Assembly (NCBI GenBank): GCA_015061115.1
Contig: SUXE01000010.1
Location: 56,654 to 120,653, forward strand
Source of the DNA: Bacteroidales bacterium
GTDB lineage: Bacteria; Bacteroidota; Bacteroidia; Bacteroidales; Paludibacteraceae
Direction: 5' to 3'
Length of the DNA stretch: 64,000 nt
The notes under the pieces are model-generated. The model made no database searches. It was not told the DNA's origin and was given only the letters and a program-made list of their open reading frames with translations. The stretch's first letter is position 1; the number at the start of each line of letters is the position of its first letter. Shown here piece by piece: positions 51,697 to 60,093 of the stretch. Both the position numbers and the translations under genes were made by a program.

Positions 51697-53424
51697 TTAA
51701 TCGTCTAGATCGTCATTCTGGCGACGGTCGTTGCGGAAATTTCCTTTTGTTCCTTTGAAACGCTCTTCTTTAGACTTGTGCATACGTGGACCTCTGTCTT
51801 CGTCACGGTTGCCTTTACGGAAATCGCGTCTTTCACCTCTTCTGTCGTCACGTCCACCTCTGCGGAAATCACGTTTACCTTCGAAGTTGTCGTCGTCTCT
51901 ATCTCTGCGGAAACCGCCTCTTCTGTCGTCGCGTCCACCTCTGCGGAAATCACGTTTACCTTCGAAATTGTCGTCTCGGTCTCTGCGGAATCCTCCTCTT
52001 CTGTCATCACCGTCTTCGTCATTATTCCTTTCGAAACGTTTCTTGCGCTCATCCAGTTTTCTGTCGAACTCTTTCTTCTCAGCCCAACGTTTTGCTCTCT
52101 CTTCACGTTCTGCCTGCTCCTCGTGGCGACGACGCAAATATGCGTGGCGGTCAGTTTCCTTCAAATCCTTTCCATCCTCGTCCACGTATTTTCTGCGCAT
52201 TGGATTGAAAAATTCGTTTTCCTCGCGGCGGTCGTCTCTTCTCTCCTCTCTCTTTTCCTCTCTTTCACGTGAACGACGCTCCTTGCCATCACGTACGTAG
52301 TCTTCTCTACGACCAGAGAACATCTCATATTTGCGGAATTCGCAATCGATGTTGCCATTCTTGAGCTCCACTTTGAAAGATGGAGAAAGACGGATCTGTG
52401 ATGTGACCTCGTTAGGCACTGTTATGATCCAAGCATTCTTTCCTACACAATCCTCCTTAAGTTTCTTGCCGATCTCAGCGTAAAGAGTAGGAAGATCGTC
52501 ACCGGCACCGATACGTTCTCCGTATGGTGGGTTGAACATGATCATCGCATCTGTCTCAGGAATCTTAAGCTCCTGGAATGGGATGCAAGTAAGCTTCACG
52601 TAACTTGCCAAACCGGCGTTAGTCACGTTCTTTTCAGCGATCTCGATGCTGCTGCGCAAGATATCTGAACCGTAGATTGTGTAGTCGAACTCTTTTTCAC
52701 GGCTGTCGTCCTGGAATATCTCGTCGAACATTTCAGGGTCATAGTCTTTCCATGTCTGGAAAGCGAAGTTTTTGCGGTAAAGACCTGGAGCGATTCCTTT
52801 GGCGATCATGGCCGCCTCAACAAGGATTGTTCCCGAACCACACATTGGGTCGATGAAGTCGCTCTGTCCGTTCCACTCTGCCATCAACAGCATACCTGCA
52901 GCCAACACCTCGTTGATAGGAGCTGCTGTCTGTGCCACTCTGTAGCCACGCTTGTGTAGCGACTCACCGGAAGAATCCAATGATATCGTACATTGTCTGT
53001 CGGCAACATGGATATTGATATACAAGTCGGGATTTGTAAGACGCACACTTGGACGTTTGCCTATCTTCTCCATGAATCTGTCGGCAATAGCGTCTTTCAC
53101 TCTATACTGCAAAAACTGTGAGTGACGGAATACATCTGAAAAGACAGTGGCGTCGATCGCAAAAGTCTTTCTGTCGTCAAGATACTCATCCCAATCAAAG
53201 GCCTTCACTTTTTCGTATACCTCGTCCGCACTTTCGGCCTCGAAAGTGTAGATAGGTTTGAGCACTCTCAATGCTGTACGACAAAAGAAGTTTGCCATAT
53301 ACAACATTTTCTTGTCACCGTAGAAGCTTACACCTCTGCGTACTTCCTGTACATTCTCGGCTCCAAGATCAATTAGTTCTTTTGCCAATACGCCCTCCAA
53401 CCCTTGGAAGGTCTTAGCCACCAT
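51697..53424 (-). CDS. RlmL/RlmK-like 23S rRNA guanine-N2 methyltransferase with Arg/Asp/Gly-rich tail
   Basis: 575 residues from the ATG at 53424; a TTG eight codons earlier is possible. THUMP domain (about 45-150, LIDLGAENVQEVRRGV to RLTNPDLYINIHV), then a Rossmann methyltransferase with DFIDPMCGSGTILVEAAMIA and the catalytic motif MFNPPYGERIG. Probably modifies 23S rRNA (E. coli RlmL makes m2G2445). From about residue 375 to the end the chain is low complexity and highly charged, with repeats of the type RDDRRGGFRRDRDD and FEGKRDFRRGG. This tail is RGG-like and likely disordered and RNA binding. The last 31 bp before the upstream gene are shared AT-rich leader. Confidence 0.88.
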   Translation of the reverse strand: MVAKTFQGLEGVLAKELIDLGAENVQEVRRGVSFYGDKKMLYMANFFCRTALRVLKPIYTFEAESADEVYEKVKAFDWDEYLDDRKTFAIDATVFSDVFRHSQFLQYRVKDAIADRFMEKIGKRPSVRLTNPDLYINIHVADRQCTISLDSSGESLHKRGYRVAQTAAPINEVLAAGMLLMAEWNGQSDFIDPMCGSGTILVEAAMIAKGIAPGLYRKNFAFQTWKDYDPEMFDEIFQDDSREKEFDYTIYGSDILRSSIEIAEKNVTNAGLASYVKLTCIPFQELKIPETDAMIMFNPPYGERIGAGDDLPTLYAEIGKKLKEDCVGKNAWIITVPNEVTSQIRLSPSFKVELKNGNIDCEFRKYEMFSGRREDYVRDGKERRSREREEKREERRDDRREENEFFNPMRRKYVDEDGKDLKETDRHAYLRRRHEEQAEREERAKRWAEKKEFDRKLDERKKRFERNNDEDGDDRRGGFRRDRDDNFEGKRDFRRGGRDDRRGGFRRDRDDDNFEGKRDFRRGGRDDRRGERRDFRKGNRDEDRGPRMHKSKEERFKGTKGNFRNDRRQNDDLDD

Positions 53425-53454
53425 TTCAAATTTTTCTGCCACTTGCAAAATTCT

Positions 53455-54207
53455 TTAAATTTCCTGCAAAGATACGCTATTTTCCAATGAGTTGGTATCT
53501 GCCATGCTCATTTTTCTTTTCTCAGCACGACGATAATAATAGATAATACCGTATTCCTTACATTTATCAAGTTTTTCTTCTTCTTCTTTATTTGCGTAAG
53601 TGCTTTCCACTTCGTCCCAGATCTGAAGGATGATGGCGTCCACCTCTTTGTTGAGTGTATTCACCTCTTCCATCTTTCTCACTGTGTTTGCCTGGAGAAC
53701 CTTCTGCTTGTTCTCAAGTTCGGCGAAGTTTTCGTAGAACACTTTCACTTTCTGGATAGACGGGTTGTAGATTGGAGCTCCACCTTTCATCTGGCGGTCA
53801 CGCTCTCCGTTGATCACCTTCTGACCCCACTCAAGAAGTTTCTCGTCTGTTGAGAGGTCTGGCACCACAGTGTTCTCTGGCTGCAAACCGTATAATAGTT
53901 TGAACTCAGCTTTGATCTCCTTTCTCAACACACACATGTTGACTACCTGGATGAAGTGTGACACATAAAGACGTGCCATCTTCAGAGTTTCCTGATAGCC
54001 TTTGTTGCTCTTCACCTGTAGATCGGAGCACTGCTTGTATTCATCCAACGCGCGCTCATAACGGATGAGTAGAGATCTTGCGTCTTCAAGAGTTTTCAAT
54101 GAAAAAGCAAGGTTGCGGATATCGCCTATTTTTTGGCCTTGCTCCACTGCCGACTTCAATGTGCGAAGACGGGCTTGATTTGTATTTGGTAATCTTCTGT
54201 ATGGCAT
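53455..54207 (-). CDS. conserved helical protein of unknown function
   Basis: 250 residues, mostly helical with coiled-coil character near residues 165-200, Lys/Glu-rich. No signal peptide or known motif. Conserved-looking features: an N-terminal YRRLPNTNQARLRTLKSAVE block and a central NPSIQKVKVFYENFAELENKQ. It lies between the RlmL-like gene and the prenyltransferase gene with 3 bp to the latter, on the same strand, so it is part of that operon. Recognisable as a Bacteroidetes hypothetical; function unknown. Confidence 0.7.
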   Translation of the reverse strand: MPYRRLPNTNQARLRTLKSAVEQGQKIGDIRNLAFSLKTLEDARSLLIRYERALDEYKQCSDLQVKSNKGYQETLKMARLYVSHFIQVVNMCVLRKEIKAEFKLLYGLQPENTVVPDLSTDEKLLEWGQKVINGERDRQMKGGAPIYNPSIQKVKVFYENFAELENKQKVLQANTVRKMEEVNTLNKEVDAIILQIWDEVESTYANKEEEEKLDKCKEYGIIYYYRRAEKRKMSMADTNSLENSVSLQEI

Positions 54208-54210
54208 CTG

Positions 54211-55182
54211 TTAGTCCTCCCTGTAAAGTAGTGATTCTGCAATTGATTTCAGCACCTCTTTTTTGTCGGCGCTCAAAGAAAGCTGGTCTAGTGATTCCAA
54301 AGCTTTCTGATAATAGCTGTTCATCTTTTCTTCAGCTATTTTGCCTATGTTGAGAGAATTGTAGATTGCTGTCACAGCCTTCACTTTCTCGTCTCTGTCG
54401 AATGACTCTTTTGAGATCCATTCCGTCAACGATTTCTTAGTGTCGCCTGATGATTTCTCAAGGGCGGTGATTAGCAGGTAAGTCTTTTTGTTGCAACAGA
54501 TGTCGCCACCGATTTTCTTTCCGAATTTTTTCACGTCGCCATACACATCCAGCCAGTCATCCTTTAGTTGGAATGCCAGACCGACGTTTATTCCGAACTC
54601 ATATATAAGGTCGGCGTCTTTAGACGATGCTTTTGCGCATATAGCTCCGATTTTCAGGCTCGCAGCAAGAAGCACGGCAGTCTTCAAGCGAATCATTGCT
54701 ATATATTCGTCTGCTGTGACGTCGTTGCGAGATTCAAAGTCCATATCATATTGCTGACCTTCACACACTTCTATTGTTGTCTGGTTGAAGACAGAAAGAA
54801 GAGAAGGAAGCAGAGAGTGCTCCGCTCTGCACATCACCTCGTAAGCTTGGGAAAGCATCACGTCTCCGGAAAGGATGGCAGTGTTCTCATTCCATTTTTT
54901 GTGTACGGTAGGTTTGCCACGACGCATATCAGCATTGTCCATGATATCATCGTGAAGAAGGGTGAAGTTGTGATACACTTCAAGTGCACATGCCGGATAA
55001 ACAGCATCATTCACTTTGCCTCCAAAGAGGTCGCACGCCATCAACGCGAATGTTGGGCGAAGACGTTTGCCTCCGATTGAAAGCACGTATCGAATCGGCT
55101 CATACAGATTGTATGGCTCCTTGCCCTCGAAAATCGAGACAAGTGTCGATTCAATCAGTGGTAGATAATCTTTTGTGTTCAT
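54211..55182 (-). CDS. trans-polyprenyl diphosphate synthase
   Basis: 323 residues. Head-to-tail prenyltransferase: first Asp-rich motif DDIMD (residues 78-82) in LLHDDIMDNADMRRG, KPTVHKKW, and second motif DDWLD (208-212) in QLKDDWLDVYGD. Makes farnesyl, geranylgeranyl or octaprenyl diphosphate from IPP; product chain length cannot be decided. The residues before the first motif (FTLLH) lack large aromatic blocks at -4/-5, compatible with a medium or long product. Likely feeds quinone or carrier-lipid synthesis. Confidence 0.9.
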   Translation of the reverse strand: MNTKDYLPLIESTLVSIFEGKEPYNLYEPIRYVLSIGGKRLRPTFALMACDLFGGKVNDAVYPACALEVYHNFTLLHDDIMDNADMRRGKPTVHKKWNENTAILSGDVMLSQAYEVMCRAEHSLLPSLLSVFNQTTIEVCEGQQYDMDFESRNDVTADEYIAMIRLKTAVLLAASLKIGAICAKASSKDADLIYEFGINVGLAFQLKDDWLDVYGDVKKFGKKIGGDICCNKKTYLLITALEKSSGDTKKSLTEWISKESFDRDEKVKAVTAIYNSLNIGKIAEEKMNSYYQKALESLDQLSLSADKKEVLKSIAESLLYRED

Positions 55183-55216
55183 ATAATATAAAGTCCTTTG
55201 TTTCTTTGTTTTGTTC

Positions 55217-55270
55217 GTAGGGGCAATCCCTTGTGGTTGCCCATTTGTGCCCCCTTGTGATCGTCCTGTC
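55217..55270. repeat. GTAGGGGC dispersed repeat
   Basis: GTAGGGGCAATCCCTTGTGG then TTGCCC, followed by a second half-unit TGCCCCCTTGTGATCGTCC; related to units at 20979 and 21065. Confidence 0.6.
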
Positions 55271-55331
55271 TTTACGGAACATGTAAATTGGCAACAGTCA
55301 ATTTAGCATTCATCATTCCGCATTTGTCATT

Positions 55332-56105
55332 TCACACGACGTCCTGGCTACTGTTCTTTTCGCTGCGTTTGCTTCTGTTGTAGCTTCTGTAGGAATCATA
55401 TTCGATATCCACATCCGGCTCCACAAACGTATCTCTGTGAGTCACTTTGAACGACACATATTTGATAGTCAGTCCACGTTCCAGCCACTGCTGCTCGTAG
55501 TAGGTGCGGATGGATAGGATCTTGTCGTCAGAGAATGAAGAATGGTAAAGATCGTTGTTGCTGAATGTCACCTCATAACGGTTACTCTTTATCATCTCAT
55601 TTGTGTATGTGAACATGAAGTTGCTGTCTGTCTTAAGATGCACTGTAGCACCGTCTTTAAGAATCTGCTGGTAGAGACTCATGAATCTTGTGCTTGTCAG
55701 ACGTTTGTTCACTTTCTTCATCTGTGGATCTGGGAATGTGATCCATATTTCAGACACTTCGTCTTTGTCGAAGAATCCTGCGATGGCTTCGATATTGGTG
55801 CGGATGAACGCCACGTTCGGCATCTTTTGTTCAAGTGCCTCTTTAGCTCCAGCCCACATTCTCGCTCCCTTGATGTCGACACCGATGAAATTTTTGTCGG
55901 GATACATTTTCGCAAGTGCGACAGTGTATTCTCCGCGTCCACATCCTAATTCAAGCACGATAGGATTGTCGTTGCCGAAGAAAGTGTTCCATTTTCCGCT
56001 CATCTCATGTCTTCCGCCTTGCTGCTGAAGATTGTAGAAAGGGCATTGGAACACGTGTGGATAGGAATCCATGTCGCTGAATTTCGCCAGTTTGTTTTTT
56101 GCCAT
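55332..56105 (-). CDS. trmB: tRNA (guanine-N7-)-methyltransferase
   Basis: 257 residues. Methylates G46 of the tRNA variable loop. SAM site [20 protein letters not shown], then [19 protein letters not shown], and the TrmB motif [19 protein letters not shown]. Longer than E. coli TrmB owing to the C-terminal ~50 residues, which end in a charged tail. Same strand as gldH, 14 bp apart, so in the same operon. Confidence 0.93.
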   Translation of the reverse strand: MAKNKLAKFSDMDSYPHVFQCPFYNLQQQGGRHEMSGKWNTFFGNDNPIVLELGCGRGEYTVALAKMYPDKNFIGVDIKGARMWAGAKEALEQKMPNVAFIRTNIEAIAGFFDKDEVSEIWITFPDPQMKKVNKRLTSTRFMSLYQQILKDGATVHLKTDSNFMFTYTNEMIKSNRYEVTFSNNDLYHSSFSDDKILSIRTYYEQQWLERGLTIKYVSFKVTHRDTFVEPDVDIEYDSYRSYNRSKRSEKNSSQDVV

Positions 56106-56119
56106 CGCTCTTTTTATTA

Positions 56120-56596
56120 TTATTCTGCATAGACTTTGCGAACTCGTATGCCGACATCTGAGATGCCTTCAAGTACGTCTTCACGCATTCCCTGCCAAAT
56201 GTTTATTTTGTAAGTTCCTTGTTTCGGAAATTTCACCATAGGCATGAACGACACTGGCAAATGGTAGATGTTGGCATAGTATGAAGCTATTCCGTCTCCC
56301 ACCCAATGTCCATAGTTGTCTGCCAACGCGCACTCGATAGTGTCGCTGTAGATATCACCGCTCGGACTTTCCGCTTCGATGAAAAGCCAGAGGTTCTGAT
56401 ATTTGTATGTGCCTTTGTTTCTCACATCCACCACGATCTCGTAGCAGTCTGTGGTGTCGTTCATCACATACTCGAATGCCAACGCATCGTCTTTTTTCCA
56501 GCCGTCTTCAGGGATATCCTTGATATCCTGGTAGACGCAATTGCTTCCGCACGAGGCAAGAAGCAGTAGTAAAAATCCGATGATGATTCTATTCAT
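56120..56596 (-). CDS. gldH: gliding-motility lipoprotein GldH
   Basis: 158 residues from the ATG at 56596, which overlaps the end of ricT by 8 bp; longer versions of the frame read through the low-complexity end of ricT in the wrong frame. Lipoprotein signal [16 protein letters not shown], then a beta-rich domain ([40 protein letters not shown]). GldH is required for gliding and type IX secretion-linked surface assembly in Flavobacterium; homologues persist in non-gliding Bacteroidales. Consistent with the T9SS sorting domain on the GH5 protein. Confidence 0.88.
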   Translation of the reverse strand: MNRIIIGFLLLLLASCGSNCVYQDIKDIPEDGWKKDDALAFEYVMNDTTDCYEIVVDVRNKGTYKYQNLWLFIEAESPSGDIYSDTIECALADNYGHWVGDGIASYYANIYHLPVSFMPMVKFPKQGTYKINIWQGMREDVLEGISDVGIRVRKVYAE

Positions 56597-58148
56597 TGCT
56601 GCCTCCTCCGTTGTTGTTAGAATTCTGGTTGCCACCATTGTTGTTTGTCTGACCACCATCCTGCTGGCCATTGTTTTGACGGTTGCCGGAATGGTTCTTG
56701 TTGCGACGGTGCTGATTGCGGTTACGGTTGTTATTGTTACCGTTGTTCTCACCGTTCTGCTGGTTGCCATTGTTTTCGCCGTTCTGCTGGTTGCCATTGT
56801 TTTCGCCGTTCTGCTGGTTGCCGTTCTCATTACGAGGCTGGCGGTTTTTCTGCTGGTTGTTGCGGTCACGGTTACGGTTGTTGTTGCCGTTTCCTCCGTT
56901 CTGCTGGTTGCCCTCCTGAGCCTTGGCCTGGTTGCCATTTTCGTTGGCTGGTTGTTCGTTGGCTGGTTGTTCGTTGGCAGCGTTTTGCTGGTTTTGAGCT
57001 TCTGTGTCACCTCCGTTTCCAGCGTTCGCATTACGTTGGCGATCTTCTTTATTGCGGTTTTTATTCTTTTTCTTTTTCTTCTTGTCGAAACGAGTCAAAT
57101 CGTCCTGACCTACCACATTTTCGTAGTCTACAGACTTAGTTCCTTGTTCTCCCTTGTTGTCGCTTCCGAACGGTTCTACCTTCTCACCACGTTTGTTTCG
57201 TTCGATGATAGCTTTGACTTCATCCACGGTGAGGGTTACAAGGTTGACAGCCATGTTAGGGGCTGTGCTGTATTGCATTGTGCGGGCAAGAATATCGCTT
57301 TTGAAGTGATAGTAAGTGCCGTCAAGAGTCTCAAGCTGAATGTCGCGTGGAGGGAATTCTTTCTGTGCTTCAAGGTAAGTGTCCACCTCAAAGTTCATGC
57401 AACATTTCAATTTGGCGCACTGTCCAGCAAGTTTCTGAGGGTTAGGTGAGATATCCTGGTAGCGTGCGGATGAAGTAGACACCGACACGAAGTTGGACAT
57501 CCATGAAGAGCAACACAATGAGCGTCCGCATGGACCGATACCACCGATTCTTCCAGCCTCCTGACGTGCTCCGATCTGACGCATCTCGATACGTACTTTG
57601 AAAGTGTCGGCAAGCACACGTATAAGCTGACGGAAATCCACACGTTCATCGGCGATATAATAGAAGATGGCTTTATTACCGTCGCCTTGGAACTCCACGT
57701 CGCCAATTTTCATATTCAGATTCAGGTCTTCAGCGATTTTGCGAGCCTTGATCATTGTCTCCTGTTCGCATGCTTTCACCTCTTCAAAATGGTCAAGGTC
57801 GCTCTGCTTCGATTTGCGGAAGATACGCTTGATGTCAGCACGGTTAGGGTCGACGCGATTCTTCTTCATCTGAAGGAGCACCAATGGGCCAAGAAGAGAG
57901 ACTCTTCCTATATCATGGCCTGGCATTGCCTCAACAGTGACCCAATCTCCTTTTTCAAGGAGAAGATTGTTGGTGTTGCGGAAATAACCTTTGCGGGTGT
58001 TCTTGAAAGTCACCTCCACAAGGTCAGTGGTTTGCATAGCGCCGGGCACATCGCAAAGCCAGTCGAATGTATCTAATTTCAAGTCGGTGTGTTTGCTGCA
58101 GCCTTGGGCATTCATGTTGCATCCGCCACCGTTGTCTATACTACTCAT
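56589..58148 (-). CDS. RicT/YaaT-like PSP1-domain protein with Asn/Gln-rich tail
   Basis: 519 residues. PSP1 domain (about 60-330) with the cluster-binding Cys of RicT: GGIGPCGRSLCCSSWMSNF and GQCAKLKCCMNFE. In Bacillus the RicAFT complex carries Fe-S clusters and steers RNA processing and phosphorelay; the role in Bacteroidales is not known. From about residue 365 the chain is low complexity: a Lys-rich patch then Asn/Gln/Gly repeats, including three near-identical nine-residue units of the type NGNQQNGEN. Ends inside gldH's start. Long minus- and plus-strand shadow frames over the tail are artefacts. Confidence 0.9.
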   Translation of the reverse strand: MSSIDNGGGCNMNAQGCSKHTDLKLDTFDWLCDVPGAMQTTDLVEVTFKNTRKGYFRNTNNLLLEKGDWVTVEAMPGHDIGRVSLLGPLVLLQMKKNRVDPNRADIKRIFRKSKQSDLDHFEEVKACEQETMIKARKIAEDLNLNMKIGDVEFQGDGNKAIFYYIADERVDFRQLIRVLADTFKVRIEMRQIGARQEAGRIGGIGPCGRSLCCSSWMSNFVSVSTSSARYQDISPNPQKLAGQCAKLKCCMNFEVDTYLEAQKEFPPRDIQLETLDGTYYHFKSDILARTMQYSTAPNMAVNLVTLTVDEVKAIIERNKRGEKVEPFGSDNKGEQGTKSVDYENVVGQDDLTRFDKKKKKKNKNRNKEDRQRNANAGNGGDTEAQNQQNAANEQPANEQPANENGNQAKAQEGNQQNGGNGNNNRNRDRNNQQKNRQPRNENGNQQNGENNGNQQNGENNGNQQNGENNGNNNNRNRNQHRRNKNHSGNRQNNGQQDGGQTNNNGGNQNSNNNGGGSNE

Positions 58149-58160
58149 TAATTATATATT

Positions 58161-59291
58161 TTATTTTTTAAGCAGAGTCATCACTTTGAGAGCCAGATCA
58201 TAGAAAATGATTTTAGACATTCCGTTTCTCTCAATGTGGAATTCCGCTTTTGATAATTCATCTACTAACTGCCATACATTCTTCTCGTTGATGAAGCGTG
58301 CGAATTTCGACGAGAAGGCATTTTCGTCGTTCGTCATATAGTTGAGCGACTGGTTGCCCACGTTGAGGATGAAATTCTCACGTATCATATGCTGGCAATA
58401 TTGCAAAAAGGAGATTTGTTTTTTTCTCGACAGTTTCGCAAGTTCATTGCTCAGGTTGATGAGGTCGTCTAGGTCGCTGACATACGCCTTTCTCATCAGA
58501 CGGATGAATGTGTCCAAGAAAGTGTTAGCTCCGTCGTCAAGCAGTTCGAACGCAGCGATGAGGCTGCCTTTGCTAAGGCGTGCTGCATACTGAATCTGAT
58601 TGTCATCGGCATTGCTGTTCTTTGTTCTAATCGCATTTGCCAGCACCTTTTCCGGAAGAGCGTGCATCACCACTCTTTGTGTACGCGACTGGATGGTTGG
58701 CAGGATATCGTCAGGCTTGTCGCTCACCAGAAGGAAGAGAGTTTTGCCGACGGGTTCCTCGATGCTTTTGAGCACTCGGTTGGAACACTCCGCGCCCATC
58801 AGTTCCGGATGCCAAATCACCACCACTTTGTATTCGCTCTCGCAGGCCTTCATCTGCAGTTTGCGGATCAGCTCATTGCCTTCGCAGTTGTAGATGATGG
58901 GTTGTTTGGTGGCGACGCTGCTGAATTCCTCCTCCACCCATTTGTCGAGATTGAAGTAGGGCGACGTCGCAAACATTTCCCTCCACCCGTCGAGATGCTC
59001 CATACAGTATTCATCGCTTCCCGCAGGTTTCTTTTGGATTATCGGGAAGACGAAATGGAGATCCGGATGTGCGAGCATAGCGTATTTTTTGCATGACGGG
59101 CATTGTCCGCAGGAGTCGTTCTCTCCTTTGTTTTCGCACGACACGTATTGGGCGTATGCTAATGCTAACGGCAATTTACCCACACCCTCCGGGCCACAGA
59201 ACAGCTGAGCGTGCGGAATTCTGCCAGACTTGACAGCGTCGATGAGTTGTCGTTTGAGCTCATCGTGCCCGTATACATCGCGAAAAAACAT
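58161..59291 (-). CDS. holB: DNA polymerase III delta-prime subunit
   Basis: 376 residues from the ATG of MFFRDVYGHDELKRQ at 59291; an ATG 27 bp upstream overlaps the -7 box and is unlikely. AAA+ clamp-loader subunit: altered Walker A GPEGVGKLPL (Leu in place of Ser/Thr), four-Cys zinc site CENKGENDSCGQCPSC, and the SRC-like sensor region EPVGKTLFLLVSDKPDDIL. Structural wrench of the clamp loader, not itself an ATPase. First gene of the ricT-gldH-trmB direction. Confidence 0.9.
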   Translation of the reverse strand: MFFRDVYGHDELKRQLIDAVKSGRIPHAQLFCGPEGVGKLPLALAYAQYVSCENKGENDSCGQCPSCKKYAMLAHPDLHFVFPIIQKKPAGSDEYCMEHLDGWREMFATSPYFNLDKWVEEEFSSVATKQPIIYNCEGNELIRKLQMKACESEYKVVVIWHPELMGAECSNRVLKSIEEPVGKTLFLLVSDKPDDILPTIQSRTQRVVMHALPEKVLANAIRTKNSNADDNQIQYAARLSKGSLIAAFELLDDGANTFLDTFIRLMRKAYVSDLDDLINLSNELAKLSRKKQISFLQYCQHMIRENFILNVGNQSLNYMTNDENAFSSKFARFINEKNVWQLVDELSKAEFHIERNGMSKIIFYDLALKVMTLLKK

Positions 59292-59297
59292 TCTATG

Positions 59298-59323
59298 CAA
59301 AATTACACTTGTATGCAAAAATA
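59298..59323 (-). promoter_or_regulatory. two candidate -7 boxes upstream of holB
   Basis: Minus strand TATTTTTG (59316-59323) and TAATTTTG (59298-59305). The first gives a leader of about 18 bases before the ATG at 59291; the second would give almost no leader. Confidence 0.5.
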
Positions 59324-59407
59324 ATAAAGTTCGAAAATTTAAGCAAATAAACCTGCGAATAAAATTTTTGAAGTGTAGTTTTGTGGTATTCGTGAGAGGG
59401 GGAAGGA

Positions 59408-59528
59408 GGGTTAAGGGTTAAAGATTAAGGGTTAAAGATTAAGGGTTAAAGATTAAGGGTTAAGGATTAAGGGTTAAGGATTAAGGATTAAGGGTTAAGG
59501 ATTAAGGGTTAAGGGTTAAAGATTAAGG
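59408..59528 (+). repeat. degenerate 7-bp tandem repeat
   Basis: About seventeen consecutive heptamers of the types GGGTTAA, AGATTAA and GGATTAA. Intergenic, between the holB promoter region and the 60-kb repeats. Probably slippage-prone. Confidence 0.85.
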
Positions 59529-59663
59529 ACTGGGATATGTCGGTAGGAAAAATAAGTGAAAGTTTGATGATTGTGAAGGACGGAAAGTCCAAATATCCGT
59601 CTCTTCTGCGAGTTTGCAAAAATGAGCGGTAAAATCAAGCGTATATTCGAAAAAACATTAAAA
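59529..59663. other. intergenic, nothing recognised
   Basis: AT-rich DNA with a GTATATTCGA half-site related to the inverted repeat that follows. No gene. Confidence 0.35.
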
Positions 59664-59716
59664 TTATCGAATATACTCGACAAAATTCAGTGGTTTTTAT
59701 CGAGTATATTCGATAA
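59664..59716. repeat. 17-bp perfect inverted repeat (TCGAATATACTCGA type)
   Basis: Arms TTATCGAATATACTCGA (59664-59680) and its exact reverse complement (59700-59716), 19-bp spacer. Each arm is itself nearly palindromic. A third half-site GTATATTCGA lies at 59641. No gene starts directly downstream. Confidence 0.8.
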
Positions 59717-59930
59717 AAATGCAAAAAAAACTCATTTTCTGATATAATACATCTGTGTCATACAATAATGATGTATGTAAAGATAATAATCTTTTAATCA
59801 GTATTGTGCAGGATGGCCCCTACTCTAAGGGTTGTAGACCCTTTATCGCTCGCGACGGTAGCCGATTCCAAAATGATCGAGGTCGACAGACCGAAATCAT
59901 TTTGGTGTCGGTTTATATGATTTTGTATTT
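59717..59930. other. intergenic with a 10-bp inverted repeat
   Basis: CCAAAATGAT (59868-59877) pairs with ATCATTTTGG (59896-59905). Surrounding DNA is repeat-like but not matched elsewhere in the window with confidence. Confidence 0.4.
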
Positions 59931-60007
59931 TATGTGTTCGCCTACGGCTCGCACGTGGGAAGGGGTTAGGGCCAATATCTATTAAACATGGGCCCTTAAC
60001 AATCCTC
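59931..60007 (-). repeat. 77-bp repeat, inverted partner of 49915-49991
   Basis: Same 77 bases as 49915-49991 in the opposite orientation with three differences. Ends 87 bp before the WYL regulator gene. Confidence 0.85.
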
Positions 60008-60093
60008 ATTTATGACACTCCAACTGCAATTTTTCTCCTAATTTTTAATTTTGAATAGACGTTATTTAGCAGAAACACCACAATATGATGCTT

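Noticed and set aside
51731-52300. Plus-strand Ser/Arg-rich frames opposite the RlmL-like tail
   Set aside because: Antisense of a low-complexity repeat tail; no start signals or family resemblance.
56597-57031. Thr/Ala/Arg-rich extension in front of GldH
   Set aside because: It is the wrong-frame reading of the ricT tail; GldH begins with its lipoprotein signal at 56596.
56541-57449. Plus-strand frame that looks like a membrane protein rich in Val/Leu
   Set aside because: It is the antisense reading of the Asn/Gln repeat tail of ricT; repeat DNA stays open in several frames.
59408-59528. Telomere-like array as a replicon end
   Set aside because: The units are mixed and short, and normal genes continue on both sides.
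59815-59905. Possible tRNA or structured RNA
   Set aside because: Only a 10-bp inverted repeat is visible; no cloverleaf or T-loop consensus could be fitted.
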